A stretch of 64,000 nt of DNA, taken from the NCBI GenBank assembly GCA_021825465.1, contig JAKAGX010000001.1, forward strand, positions 12,952 through 76,951, in the 5' to 3' direction. This document shows, one piece after another, positions 15,438 through 24,091 of this stretch; the first letter of the stretch is position 1; each line of letters opens with the position of its first letter. The translations under genes and the position numbers were made by a program. Origin of the DNA: a bacterium (lineage in GTDB: Bacteria; Patescibacteriota; Minisyncoccia; UBA6257; GWB1-50-10). The notes beneath the pieces were generated by a model. That model was given only the letters and a program-made list of their open reading frames with translations. It ran no database searches and was not told where the DNA came from.

Positions 15438-16889
15438 TCACTGACGCAAAAACTGAAGGAGAAGCGGAACCGGAGATCCGGTTGCGCCTTTTGATAGATA
15501 GTCGCCGTCGATCGAAGTCATTCTGGGCGCCATGTCGATGTGCACCCACGAGACTCCTTTGGCGAATTGCCACAGGAAGGCGGCGGCAGTGATCGCCCCG
15601 CCATAACGGGTCTTTGCATCGTTCGCCACATCGCCGAACGTTCCCTTGATATCGTCTTCATATTCTTCCCAGAGCGGAAGCGGCCATACATAATCGCCTG
15701 ACAATTCTCCGCTTTCGACGATCCGTTCTTGCGTTTTCCCGTCCGTCGCAAAAATCGCCGATGCACGCTGGCCGAGTGCAACCATCGCGGCGCCGGTCAA
15801 AGTCGCAATATCAACGACGAGTTCGGGATCATACCGCTTTGCGTAATGGAGCGCGTCCGAAAGGATCACCCGGCCTTCCGCATCGGTATTCAAAACTTCG
15901 ATGGTCTTTCCCGACATCGTTTTCAAAAGATCGCCCGGCCGATAGCTCGAACCGGACGGCATGTTTTCCACAGCCGGCACGAGGCCGATGATGTTCTTTT
16001 TCAGCTTCAACCGCGCCGCCGCCGCGATCGTATGGATCACCGCCGCACCGCCCGACATATCCATGTGCATCTCATAAATGCCGCTCGAAGGCTTCAAATT
16101 CAATCCACCGCTGTCGAACGTGACGCCTTTTCCGACCAAAACAATCGGCTTCCCTTTCCCGCCCTTCACATACTCCATGATGATGAATTTCGGTTTCTCG
16201 GACGAACCGCGCGCGACGCCGAGAACGCCGCCCATCTTCAATTTCTTGATCTCGCCTTCCTGGAGCACCTTTACCTTGAAACCGGATCTCTTTCCTGCAG
16301 CGATCGCGGCTTGAGCTAAGACCGTCGGCGTCATATCGCCGCCCGGCGTGTTTGAGAGCTCCCTCGTTCCGTTCGTCTCTTCCCCGATGATCGTTCCTTC
16401 CTTCAACTGCTTCTCAATATCCGCTACGATCCGCCCCTTACCCGCGTATATCAGTATCTCATGAACGAAGTTCCATCCGCCCTTCGGCTGCGTTTTGTAT
16501 TTTACGAATTCGAAATTCGCCATCTCAAATTCCATGGCGGCAACCCGCGGCATGACGGCATCGAATTCCTTTTCACCCGTCCGGAAATCATCGATATACA
16601 CGACTATGCTCTTCAACCTATTCGCTTTGGCTATCGCAACAATCTTCCGCATAAGGAGCATCGATTTCCGGTGGTTGAATTTTTCCGGAACCTTGGCGAA
16701 GAGCATCTTTCTGCCTCCCGGCAGCGGGACAACGCGTTCCCCCTCTTTCGGGTTCTTTTCAATGCTCCTCACATACTCCTTTTCCTTGGCGCTCAACATG
16801 CCAAAAAACGGATGTTTTTCGACATCTTGGCGTATCGCAAAAACCACATCGACGTTCTGCGGAATTTTTTCAGTTTGTTTGATGGTCAT
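15438..16889 (-). CDS. pepA: Leucyl aminopeptidase, family M17
   Basis: This 483-aa enzyme is a cytoplasmic hexameric two-metal aminopeptidase. The C-terminal catalytic domain shows KGVTFDSGGLNLKP (metal-binding Lys and Asp), MDMSGGAAV, and the hallmark NTDAEGRVILSDAL. The N-terminal macrodomain-like part is more diverged. It releases N-terminal amino acids from peptides and fits peptide salvage in an organism with limited biosynthesis. The start at 16889 lies 7 nt downstream of a TATAGT box in a motif shared with two array genes. Confidence 0.95.
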   Translation of the reverse strand: MTIKQTEKIPQNVDVVFAIRQDVEKHPFFGMLSAKEKEYVRSIEKNPKEGERVVPLPGGRKMLFAKVPEKFNHRKSMLLMRKIVAIAKANRLKSIVVYIDDFRTGEKEFDAVMPRVAAMEFEMANFEFVKYKTQPKGGWNFVHEILIYAGKGRIVADIEKQLKEGTIIGEETNGTRELSNTPGGDMTPTVLAQAAIAAGKRSGFKVKVLQEGEIKKLKMGGVLGVARGSSEKPKFIIMEYVKGGKGKPIVLVGKGVTFDSGGLNLKPSSGIYEMHMDMSGGAAVIHTIAAAARLKLKKNIIGLVPAVENMPSGSSYRPGDLLKTMSGKTIEVLNTDAEGRVILSDALHYAKRYDPELVVDIATLTGAAMVALGQRASAIFATDGKTQERIVESGELSGDYVWPLPLWEEYEDDIKGTFGDVANDAKTRYGGAITAAAFLWQFAKGVSWVHIDMAPRMTSIDGDYLSKGATGSPVPLLLQFLRQ

Positions 16890-16896
16890 ACTAACT

Positions 16897-16902
16897 ACTA
16901 TA
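16897..16902 (-). promoter_or_regulatory. -10 box of pepA in a shared TTTGGTATATAGT motif
   Basis: TATAGT ends 7 nt before the pepA ATG. The longer string TTTGGTATATAGT, followed by AGTATG at the start codon, also occurs before the array genes that start at 29366 and 40383. This suggests a common leaderless promoter module. Confidence 0.6.
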
Positions 16903-16916
16903 TACCAAATACTCGT

Positions 16917-18698
16917 CTAAGCCACCTCCTTCTGGTAGCATTCCTCGCAATACACGATCTCGGAGCGATCGGGCGAATAGGTCGTCTCGAATTCGTTCGG
17001 ACAATGCTCCGCGCCGTGGACATGGGATGCGGTATTGCGGTAGACGCCGTTCACGCTCGCCGATCCTCCGCACTGGCACTTTCCTTTCCAAAGCTTCAAC
17101 GGATTTCTCTGGCTCAAGCGCTCGTAGTGCCGGCAATTCGAACAAAGGTGCGGCAGAGGCAGGTTGAATTTTCGGTAGAAGCCCAACTCGGCGGGGGTCA
17201 CTTTGAAAGCCGTCGCACATTGATCGTTGCATTTCCCGCCGTGAGCGCAGCTTATGACCTCATTCAAGATCGAATCTTTTACTTCCGCTATCGTATCGGG
17301 CAAATCATCCGATCTCAAGGTCACGGTGTATTGCTTTTCGGACGATTCGCGCCATTTATATCCCAGTTTCATCGCCTCATCGTGACTCAAGGGGTGAAGC
17401 TCGGCCGCCACCGTCTCGTTGTACGAGAAAGGTGATATTTCCGAGGGGAAAAATTCGCCATAGCCGTACTTCCTGCCGCCTTTGTCCATATACGGCATAT
17501 CATCCATATGTTTCCGTATTTGCGGAATGAGCTTTTCATACTCCTCTTTTTCATATTGTTTGTTCAAGATGCAGTACTGCTTATTCCTCAATCCTACGCA
17601 TCCGAAGAGGTTCGACGAATCGTGGCAATTATATGAATAAAGCGTGTCGCGGCAAGAGCGCACGAAGCGCGAATAATAAATCCCGCTTCCCGGATAAACA
17701 GTCGACGAGTCTACCACCCGTTCGGTGTTCAAACCCGAATGGTCGCAATCGAAGCAATCTTTCACTTCGGAATAAATAAGCCAAAGGTAACTTGAATCTT
17801 CCGCTCCGCCGAATACGCTGAACGAGCGACGGCAATTTTTAGCGCCTTCGAGGTCGTCTCCGCTCGAATTGACGCTTCGGATGACCTTCGCGAATCTCCT
17901 GGGATATTTCAACGATTCGCTCCGGAATCGTTCTTTCATTTTTGAAAGCGACCGGTACCCCCGGGGCATCAATTCCTTGACCTTTTCCTCGTACTCATCT
18001 TTCGAATATTCCTTGTTGAAAATGCAATACGACTTGTTGTTCAAATTCGTGCACCCGAAACAATGGTGGCAGTTGCGGCAGTTGAACAAAAACGCGCTGT
18101 CGTAGCAACCTTCGCAATATCTGCTCCACAACAACCGACTGGAAGAAATGCAATCGACGGTCTCGTAATTGAATTCGCTTTTTGAAATCCAATAGCAATC
18201 CATGCATTCTTTGCAATTGAAGATGAAAGCGGAGTACAGCGAGTTTTCATTGAAATCCCCGCCGATCACGAGATAGCAATCCTTATTGCCTTCGGTGATG
18301 CTGCAGTATTCGCTCCGCACGCCTCGCTGGTTCATAAGCGCCACATCCGGAACCTCTTGCCAGAGATCGCGCAGCTGCTCAAAGAAGTTTCGGGAAAAAT
18401 TGTAATTCCTGCCGTACACCATCGGATCCCATGAATCTCCCCACCAGAACGCTTGATCGTAAATACGCTGCGGATTGTCCGGGGAAAAAAGCGAGAGGAT
18501 CGTTTCGTTGTGCCCCGGCGCATCGCACGTTTTCCAATAAAGGATGCGCTCGTTCCGGAAGGTCATTCTCCGCTCGAGCCGGCAATCCGGACAAAAGGTC
18601 GGCGGAGGAACTTGCATCTTTTCATAAAAAGCGAAATCCTCGGCATAAACCATGAATTCCTTTTTGCAGTTTTGGCATTGCCGAATTTCCGAAGTCAT
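16917..18698 (-). CDS. Array member 1: Cys-rich zinc-ribbon/solenoid protein, unknown function
   Basis: 593 aa, reference copy for the family. Ribbon 1 is C8, C11, C36, C39 (zf-trcl-like: CQNCKKEF, then FAFYEKMQVPPPTFCPDCR). Knuckle 2 is degenerate: C58 stands alone and the partner pair is replaced by IYD. Residues 110-360 are repetitive and rich in Asn, Asp and Cys, like a beta-solenoid. Box 1 (about 214-237) and box 2 (365-387, GLRNKQYCILNKQY) are near repeats of each other. GEFFP (414-418) and NET (427-429) follow. Ribbon 2 is C484/C490/C494 and C519/C522, and the last knuckle is C541, C543, C566, C584, C587. C11-C36 and C494-C519 are both 25 apart, so the ends are homologous. There is no signal peptide or membrane helix. 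Confidence 0.85.
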   Translation of the reverse strand: MTSEIRQCQNCKKEFMVYAEDFAFYEKMQVPPPTFCPDCRLERRMTFRNERILYWKTCDAPGHNETILSLFSPDNPQRIYDQAFWWGDSWDPMVYGRNYNFSRNFFEQLRDLWQEVPDVALMNQRGVRSEYCSITEGNKDCYLVIGGDFNENSLYSAFIFNCKECMDCYWISKSEFNYETVDCISSSRLLWSRYCEGCYDSAFLFNCRNCHHCFGCTNLNNKSYCIFNKEYSKDEYEEKVKELMPRGYRSLSKMKERFRSESLKYPRRFAKVIRSVNSSGDDLEGAKNCRRSFSVFGGAEDSSYLWLIYSEVKDCFDCDHSGLNTERVVDSSTVYPGSGIYYSRFVRSCRDTLYSYNCHDSSNLFGCVGLRNKQYCILNKQYEKEEYEKLIPQIRKHMDDMPYMDKGGRKYGYGEFFPSEISPFSYNETVAAELHPLSHDEAMKLGYKWRESSEKQYTVTLRSDDLPDTIAEVKDSILNEVISCAHGGKCNDQCATAFKVTPAELGFYRKFNLPLPHLCSNCRHYERLSQRNPLKLWKGKCQCGGSASVNGVYRNTASHVHGAEHCPNEFETTYSPDRSEIVYCEECYQKEVA

Positions 18699-18707
18699 AT
18701 GTTTATT

Positions 18708-20450
18708 TTACACCACCTCCGCGTTATAGCACTCTTCGCAGTAGACCGTTTCTGGCCGCTCGGGAGCGAATGCCGTCTCGAACTCGTTCGGGCATTTCCC
18801 CCTGCCGTGGAAGTGGGTCGATGTATCGCACATGCAGGAGCGATGCCAAAGCCTGAGGGGCGTCCCCTGCTTCAGACGCTCGTAGTGCCGGCAGTTCGGG
18901 CAGAGATGCGGAAGCGGCAAATCCATCCTCCTCAAGAACTGCAACTCCGGAGCGATGATCCTGAACGCGCCTGTGCATTGCTCGCCGCACTTCCCTCCGT
19001 GAGGGCATTCGATGGTCTGATCCAGAATGTCGTCTTTTACGCCCTCAATATCATCGGGTAATTTGTCCGCTTTCACCGAAATCGCATAATCCTTTGCCGT
19101 TTCATTTCTCCAGGGATACTTCTCTTCCGCCGCTTGTTCCGCCGTCAGCGGGAAATACTCCTCAGCGATCGTCTCGTTGTACGCGAAGGGAGAGATCTCG
19201 ATCGGGAAGAACTCGCCGTATTTATATATTCTCCCCTTCTCGTCCGTATACGGCATCTCGCCCATCTGTTTCTTGATCTTCGGGAGAAGCGCTTCGTATT
19301 CCTCTTTCGAGTACTGCTTGTTCAGAATACAAAAATCTTTTTTCCTCACTCCGACGCACCCGAAAAGGTTGGATCCTCCCCGACAGTAATCCGAATACTC
19401 TACGTTCACGATGTTTTCGTAGGTATTGGAGGAAAAGAAATTGCGGGAATCGTGATAAGCGACATTGACCCCCTCATAGCTCAGCTCCCCGCCGTCTCCC
19501 GCGCCGTGGAGATCCATGCAGTCCTTGATCTTCAGCGCCTGCGTGCAATACCGCAGGTTTTCGCATTCATCGATGTTGAACGACTTGAAAATATTCTTGG
19601 AATTGATGATGTGGTTGCCGCTCACGTTCACAACCTTACTCGTGAACGCAAACCTTTGGATGGAGCGTTTCTTTAATTCGATAAATTCGCTCTTAAGCGA
19701 CTCAATAACCCTTGCACTTCCTAATCCCATTTCCCGCATCTTCCTTTCGTACTCCTCCTTGGTCAGCTGTTCGCCTCGGAATACATAGGACTTGTTTCTC
19801 AAATTGGATCCCATGAAACAGCTCTTGCATCCCGCGCAGTTGTACAGAAAATAAGAATCCATGCAGTCGCGGCAATTTTGCAGATAAGCGGAGTGGACCG
19901 CGTGATTGGTGTCCATGGATTCATAGCAGAACTCGGAATCCGTAACGACGTTCGAATCGAAAACGTCGCGATCGTGGAATGCCTTGTGGCTATAGGCGAT
20001 ATTCTCGGAATAGAAGGTCGATGGTGCCATGTAAACGTCCTTCGAGAGCCATGTGAAATTCGAATACGGTGCGTTCTGATTTTGAAGGCTCTCCAAGGCC
20101 AGACGGGGAACTTCCGCTAAAAGTTTTCGGAATTGTTCAAAGAACGGCTTCGAAAAATCGTACTCGCGGCCGTACGACATGACATCCCACGTATCCGAGA
20201 ACCAACAATCATAGCAGTAAACTTTGAACGGCCTCTCTCCGGAATACATCGAGATGATGGATTTGCCGCAAAGATCGCACGTATCCTTGTACAAACTGCG
20301 CTCGTTCCGAAACGACATCCGCCGCTGCCGCCGGCATTCCGGGCACCAGGTTGGCGGAGGAACGTTGATCCGTTCGTAGAAACTAAAATCCCCAGGCTCA
20401 ACGACGAACTCCTTCTTGCAGTTTTGACAGATCTTTGTTTCAGCGTTCAT
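18708..20450 (-). CDS. Array member 2: zinc-ribbon/solenoid protein with complete second knuckle
   Basis: 580 aa with 30 cysteines (5%). All three N-terminal pairs are present: C8/C11, C36/C39, and an intact second knuckle C58/C61 with C79/C82 (TCDLCGKSIIS, VYCYDCWFSD). Box 1 has drifted more than usual (NLRNKSYVFRGEQLTKEEYE), while box 2 retains FCILNKQYSKEEYE. The front of the solenoid has lost several of the Asn/Cys positions seen in other copies (SYLQNQNAPYSNFTWLSKD region). The stop is 9 nt upstream of member 1, and its ATG overlaps the stop of member 3 in an ATGA, so members 4-3-2-1 form a tight run. Confidence 0.85.
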   Translation of the reverse strand: MNAETKICQNCKKEFVVEPGDFSFYERINVPPPTWCPECRRQRRMSFRNERSLYKDTCDLCGKSIISMYSGERPFKVYCYDCWFSDTWDVMSYGREYDFSKPFFEQFRKLLAEVPRLALESLQNQNAPYSNFTWLSKDVYMAPSTFYSENIAYSHKAFHDRDVFDSNVVTDSEFCYESMDTNHAVHSAYLQNCRDCMDSYFLYNCAGCKSCFMGSNLRNKSYVFRGEQLTKEEYERKMREMGLGSARVIESLKSEFIELKKRSIQRFAFTSKVVNVSGNHIINSKNIFKSFNIDECENLRYCTQALKIKDCMDLHGAGDGGELSYEGVNVAYHDSRNFFSSNTYENIVNVEYSDYCRGGSNLFGCVGVRKKDFCILNKQYSKEEYEALLPKIKKQMGEMPYTDEKGRIYKYGEFFPIEISPFAYNETIAEEYFPLTAEQAAEEKYPWRNETAKDYAISVKADKLPDDIEGVKDDILDQTIECPHGGKCGEQCTGAFRIIAPELQFLRRMDLPLPHLCPNCRHYERLKQGTPLRLWHRSCMCDTSTHFHGRGKCPNEFETAFAPERPETVYCEECYNAEVV

Positions 20451-22258
20451 ACAACTTCACTGTTATAGCAGGATTCGCAGTACACGATCTCTTTTCTCTC
20501 CGGCGCATACGGCGTCTCAAATTCACTCGGGCAACGATCGTTACCGTGAGTATGCTTGGAGAGGTTGGTATAAATGCCATTCTCTGATCTTTCGCCGACA
20601 CATTGACACCGACGATGCCAGAGCTTGAGCGGCTTCCGCTGCTCTAAACGCTTAGCATGGCGACAGCTGAAGCAGAGGTGCGGCAATGGCAACCCCATCC
20701 GCCGGTAGAATGAGAGTTCCTGCGGGATGATCCTGAACGCCGCTGTGCACTGCTCGTTGCACTCCCCCCGGTGCGCACATTCGATGATCTCATCCACGAT
20801 CGAATCCTTCGCGTCATCTATGCTGTCGGGTGTATCGGCCTCCTTCATCGTCACCTGGTATTTTTTTTCTTCCGGCTCTTTCCACTTGAATCCGCGGCTC
20901 AGAGCGTCACTTTCATTCAACGGAAAATATTCTTGTGCGATCGTCTCATTGTAGACGAAGGGGCTAAGTTCCGGCGGGAAGAACTCGCCGTATTTATAGA
21001 TCCTCTCTTTCGAGTCAACATAGGGCATCTCGTTCATCTGCTCAACGATCCGGGGAATCAACTCTTCATATTCTTCTTTCGAGTACTGCTTGTTCAAAAT
21101 GCAGTATTGTTTGTTCCGGAGACCCGCACACCCGAAGAGATTCGAGGAATCATAGCAGTTCTCCGAATAGGCCACATTGGCGTTGTTCCAGCTCACATAC
21201 GCAAATTTAGTGGAGGAATTAATGGCTCCGCCGATGATCTCATAAGAGAAAAACAAATTCCCTCCCACTTGCATGCAATCATAGTCGTTCTCGGCATTCC
21301 ATCCGCAAATGGTCAAATATTTGCCGTGTGAAGCCCCCACCCCTCCGCCGAATTCCGCGGAACTCGACGATCCGATGAAAAAACACATCCTCAGGTCATT
21401 GGAATTCTCAATGTCGTTCCCCGTCACGTTCTCGGATTTTGTGATGTGAGCGAATTTCATCGGCTGTGAGAGGATAAATGCCTTGAATTTTCCTTTGTAT
21501 TCCTCAAGGATCTTGTACGATTTTAAATCGACTTCCGAGAATCTCCTTTCATATTCCTCCTTGGTGAGCTGCTCGTTGAACCAGCAGTATTGTTTGTTCC
21601 GAAGGCCCGCACACCCGAAGCAGTTCGAACATCCCCGGCAGTCATAAAGGAACCATGAGTTGAGACAATTGTCGCAATAGCGGCCGAAAGCAACGTGATA
21701 TGATTTTGTGCTGTCCAGGAGTTCATAGCACTTTTCGCTTTCGTTTATGAAAAAGGTATCCACGCTGTCCTTGCTGTAGAGAGCGGTATTGGTATACATG
21801 ACGTCTTCGCTGTTGTATCCGCCGATCTCCATATAGCAATTCTTGTGATTACTGACATTGTTGCAGTACTCGCTCCCGACGGAGTTCCGGTTCATCATAC
21901 TGATGCGCGGCACTTTGAGCATCAAATCGTGAAACTGCTCGAAGAAGGGCCTGGAAAAATCGTAATCCCGCCCGAAATCCATCGGATTCCAGCCGTCGGA
22001 CCACCAAAATTTCGCATCATAGACCGTGAACGGCGAATTGTTCGGATAGAGGGAAATGATGTCCTCCGCATGCCCCGGGGCGCCACACTTTCGTTTGTAG
22101 AGCATCTTTTCGTTCCGCCACGTCATTCTTCTCATTGACCGGCATTCCGGGCACCACGTGGGCGGTGGGACCTGTATCCTCTCGTAGAATGCGAAATCCT
22201 CCGGATCAATCACGAATTCCTCTTTGCAGTTTTGGCAGGTTCTGGTTTCTTGTTTCAT
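20447..22258 (-). CDS. Array member 3: longest zinc-ribbon/solenoid copy
   Basis: 603 aa, the longest paralogue. Knuckle 2 is of the APGH type: C58 is followed by GAPGHAEDIIS and a VYD in place of the second Cys pair. Both boxes read GLRNKQYC, so box 1 and box 2 are closest to identical here. The solenoid has extra Gly/Ser-rich turns (SSSSAEFGGGVGASH). Its N-terminal coding DNA (about 22140-22200) is almost identical to that of member 4 and differs mostly after the FAFYERIQV codons. It overlaps member 4 by ATGA. Confidence 0.85.
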   Translation of the reverse strand: MKQETRTCQNCKEEFVIDPEDFAFYERIQVPPPTWCPECRSMRRMTWRNEKMLYKRKCGAPGHAEDIISLYPNNSPFTVYDAKFWWSDGWNPMDFGRDYDFSRPFFEQFHDLMLKVPRISMMNRNSVGSEYCNNVSNHKNCYMEIGGYNSEDVMYTNTALYSKDSVDTFFINESEKCYELLDSTKSYHVAFGRYCDNCLNSWFLYDCRGCSNCFGCAGLRNKQYCWFNEQLTKEEYERRFSEVDLKSYKILEEYKGKFKAFILSQPMKFAHITKSENVTGNDIENSNDLRMCFFIGSSSSAEFGGGVGASHGKYLTICGWNAENDYDCMQVGGNLFFSYEIIGGAINSSTKFAYVSWNNANVAYSENCYDSSNLFGCAGLRNKQYCILNKQYSKEEYEELIPRIVEQMNEMPYVDSKERIYKYGEFFPPELSPFVYNETIAQEYFPLNESDALSRGFKWKEPEEKKYQVTMKEADTPDSIDDAKDSIVDEIIECAHRGECNEQCTAAFRIIPQELSFYRRMGLPLPHLCFSCRHAKRLEQRKPLKLWHRRCQCVGERSENGIYTNLSKHTHGNDRCPSEFETPYAPERKEIVYCESCYNSEVV

Positions 22259-23976
22259 ACAATCTCTGCATTAAAACACTGCTCGCAATAGATGACTTCT
22301 TTTCTCTCCGGCGCGTACGAGGTTTCGAACTCGTTAGAGCATCTTCCCTCTCCGTGGAAATGGGTTTTCTTGTCGCACATGCACGAGCGATGGTAGAGCT
22401 TCGGGGGGTTGACGCTCCGAAACCGCTCCCCGTGGCGGCACTCAAAGCACTTGCGGGGCAGGGCCGCATTTATCTTTTTCAAAAAATCGTATTCTTTCCC
22501 AATGATCTGGTACGGCTTACCACACGAGGAACACTCAATGATTTCTCTCGTAATTGAGTCCGGCGTTTCCTTGATATCATCCGGCAGCTCGCCCGCTTTC
22601 TTGGTAATCGTGTGGCGCGGAGCATCCGCCTCGCGCCATGCAAAACCGCTCTCGGATGCTCTTTCCCTCGTGAGCGGGAAATAATCGTTCGCCACCGTCT
22701 CGTTGTAGGCAAAAGGTGAAAGCTCAGTCGGAAAAAATTCACCGTAGCCGTACGTTCTCCCTCTCCCGTCCACGTACGGTACTTTCCCCATCTGCTCGAT
22801 GATCTTCGGAATTAATGTTTTGTACTCTTCTTTGGAATACTGCTTGTTCAGGACGCAGTATTCCCGATTCCGGAGACCGATGCAACCGAAGAGATTACTC
22901 GAGCCGTGACAATTCAAAGCATAACGGGCATCATTGGTACCGTAGACCGATCCCACAAAGTATTGTCGAGACGCCTCGACGCCGGAATCGAAGCCCTCAT
23001 AGAGCAGCTCGCAATTTCCCCCCACGCCATAGCCGTCGTACGTATCAGTGGCAGAAAGGGCATTGGTGAGATATTTGCAGTCCTTCACGTTGCCGTACGA
23101 ATCAAAACAAAAGCGCGAATCGGCGACATTATACAGCCGGTCGCCGGTCACATTGTTACAACTCACGAATGTCGCGTATTTCCTGATGGCGCCGAGCTTA
23201 AGGACCTCGAATTTTTTCTTCGTCTCCTCAAGCTGCCGGAAACTTCCCAAGTCGATCGCCGCCACTCTTTTCCCGTACTCCTCCCTGCTCAACTGCTCAT
23301 TGAAGAAGCAGTAGGACTTATTCCGCAAATTCGTACACCCGAAGCAATCCGTGCATCCCTTGCAACCGAAGAGGAACCAAGAATCGGCGCAACCTTCCGA
23401 TTCGGAGGAAAAGTGGACGTTAAACAGTTTGCTGCTCCCGACATCATATGAACACAGGCTGCAATTATTGATCGCAAAGGCGTCAACGATATCTTTTGAC
23501 GCGTTGCAACGGGAGGCATAGCACACATTTTCGCCGTCCCACGATGCCGAGACGAGGTACGCATCTTTATACTCGCCGACATAATTCACATAACTGGAGT
23601 TCACTGTCCGCGCATTGAAGACCGCCGGCATCGGCACTTTCTTCAGAAGCTCCGCGAACTGCCCGAAGAATGGCCTCGAAAAATCATAGTCAGCACCGAA
23701 AGCGAGCGGATCCCATGCGTCGCTCCACCAATAATCCCGATCGTATACCGTTATGCCCGAATCGGGCGCAAAACAGGAGATAACCGCCTTCCCCGTCGCC
23801 GCACATTTATTCCTGAAGAGCGTCCGTTCGTTCCGCCAGGCAAACCGACGCTGCATCCGGCATTCCGGGCACCAGGTTGGCGGTGGGACCTGTATCCTCT
23901 CGTAGAATGCGAAATCCTCCGGTTCGATCGTGAACTCCTTCTTGCAGTTCTGGCACCGTCGCGTTTCCGAGGTCAT
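22255..23976 (-). CDS. Array member 4: zinc-ribbon/solenoid protein, ATGK-type knuckle
   Basis: 573 aa. Knuckle 2 reads KCAATGKAVIS followed by VYDRDYWWSD, a degenerate type shared only with member 6. Ribbon 2 is of the simple CxxC kind (CSSCGKPYQI, then RKCFECRH) and lacks the extra GKC/QC cysteines of members 1, 2, 3, 6 and 8. The terminal knuckle is complete (YCEQCF). A TAATAT about 6 nt before its ATG and the hairpin element at 24008-24091 separate it from member 5. It may therefore head the 4-3-2-1 transcript. Confidence 0.85.
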   Translation of the reverse strand: MTSETRRCQNCKKEFTIEPEDFAFYERIQVPPPTWCPECRMQRRFAWRNERTLFRNKCAATGKAVISCFAPDSGITVYDRDYWWSDAWDPLAFGADYDFSRPFFGQFAELLKKVPMPAVFNARTVNSSYVNYVGEYKDAYLVSASWDGENVCYASRCNASKDIVDAFAINNCSLCSYDVGSSKLFNVHFSSESEGCADSWFLFGCKGCTDCFGCTNLRNKSYCFFNEQLSREEYGKRVAAIDLGSFRQLEETKKKFEVLKLGAIRKYATFVSCNNVTGDRLYNVADSRFCFDSYGNVKDCKYLTNALSATDTYDGYGVGGNCELLYEGFDSGVEASRQYFVGSVYGTNDARYALNCHGSSNLFGCIGLRNREYCVLNKQYSKEEYKTLIPKIIEQMGKVPYVDGRGRTYGYGEFFPTELSPFAYNETVANDYFPLTRERASESGFAWREADAPRHTITKKAGELPDDIKETPDSITREIIECSSCGKPYQIIGKEYDFLKKINAALPRKCFECRHGERFRSVNPPKLYHRSCMCDKKTHFHGEGRCSNEFETSYAPERKEVIYCEQCFNAEIV

Positions 23977-24007
23977 ATATCTATATTACCTTAAAACAAT
24001 CCCCAAG

Positions 24008-24091
24008 GGAGTAAGCCGGATACTCCCGCGAAGGCTAAGAGCTTTAGCGTCGCCCCGGAGGGAGCCTCTGCGGGGGTATCCGGCGAACTCC
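24008..24091. repeat. Intergenic palindromic element between array members 4 and 5
   Basis: The main stem is CCGGATACTCCCGC (24016-24029) with GCGGGGGTATCCGG (24070-24083): 14 bp, one of them a G-U pair. An outer GGAGT/ACTCC pair (24008-24012, 24087-24091) touches the stop codon of member 5. The internal core begins GAAGGCTAAGAG and contains CCCCGGAG. The same core parts, with a different stem sequence, occur at 54442-54526. Confidence 0.8.
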
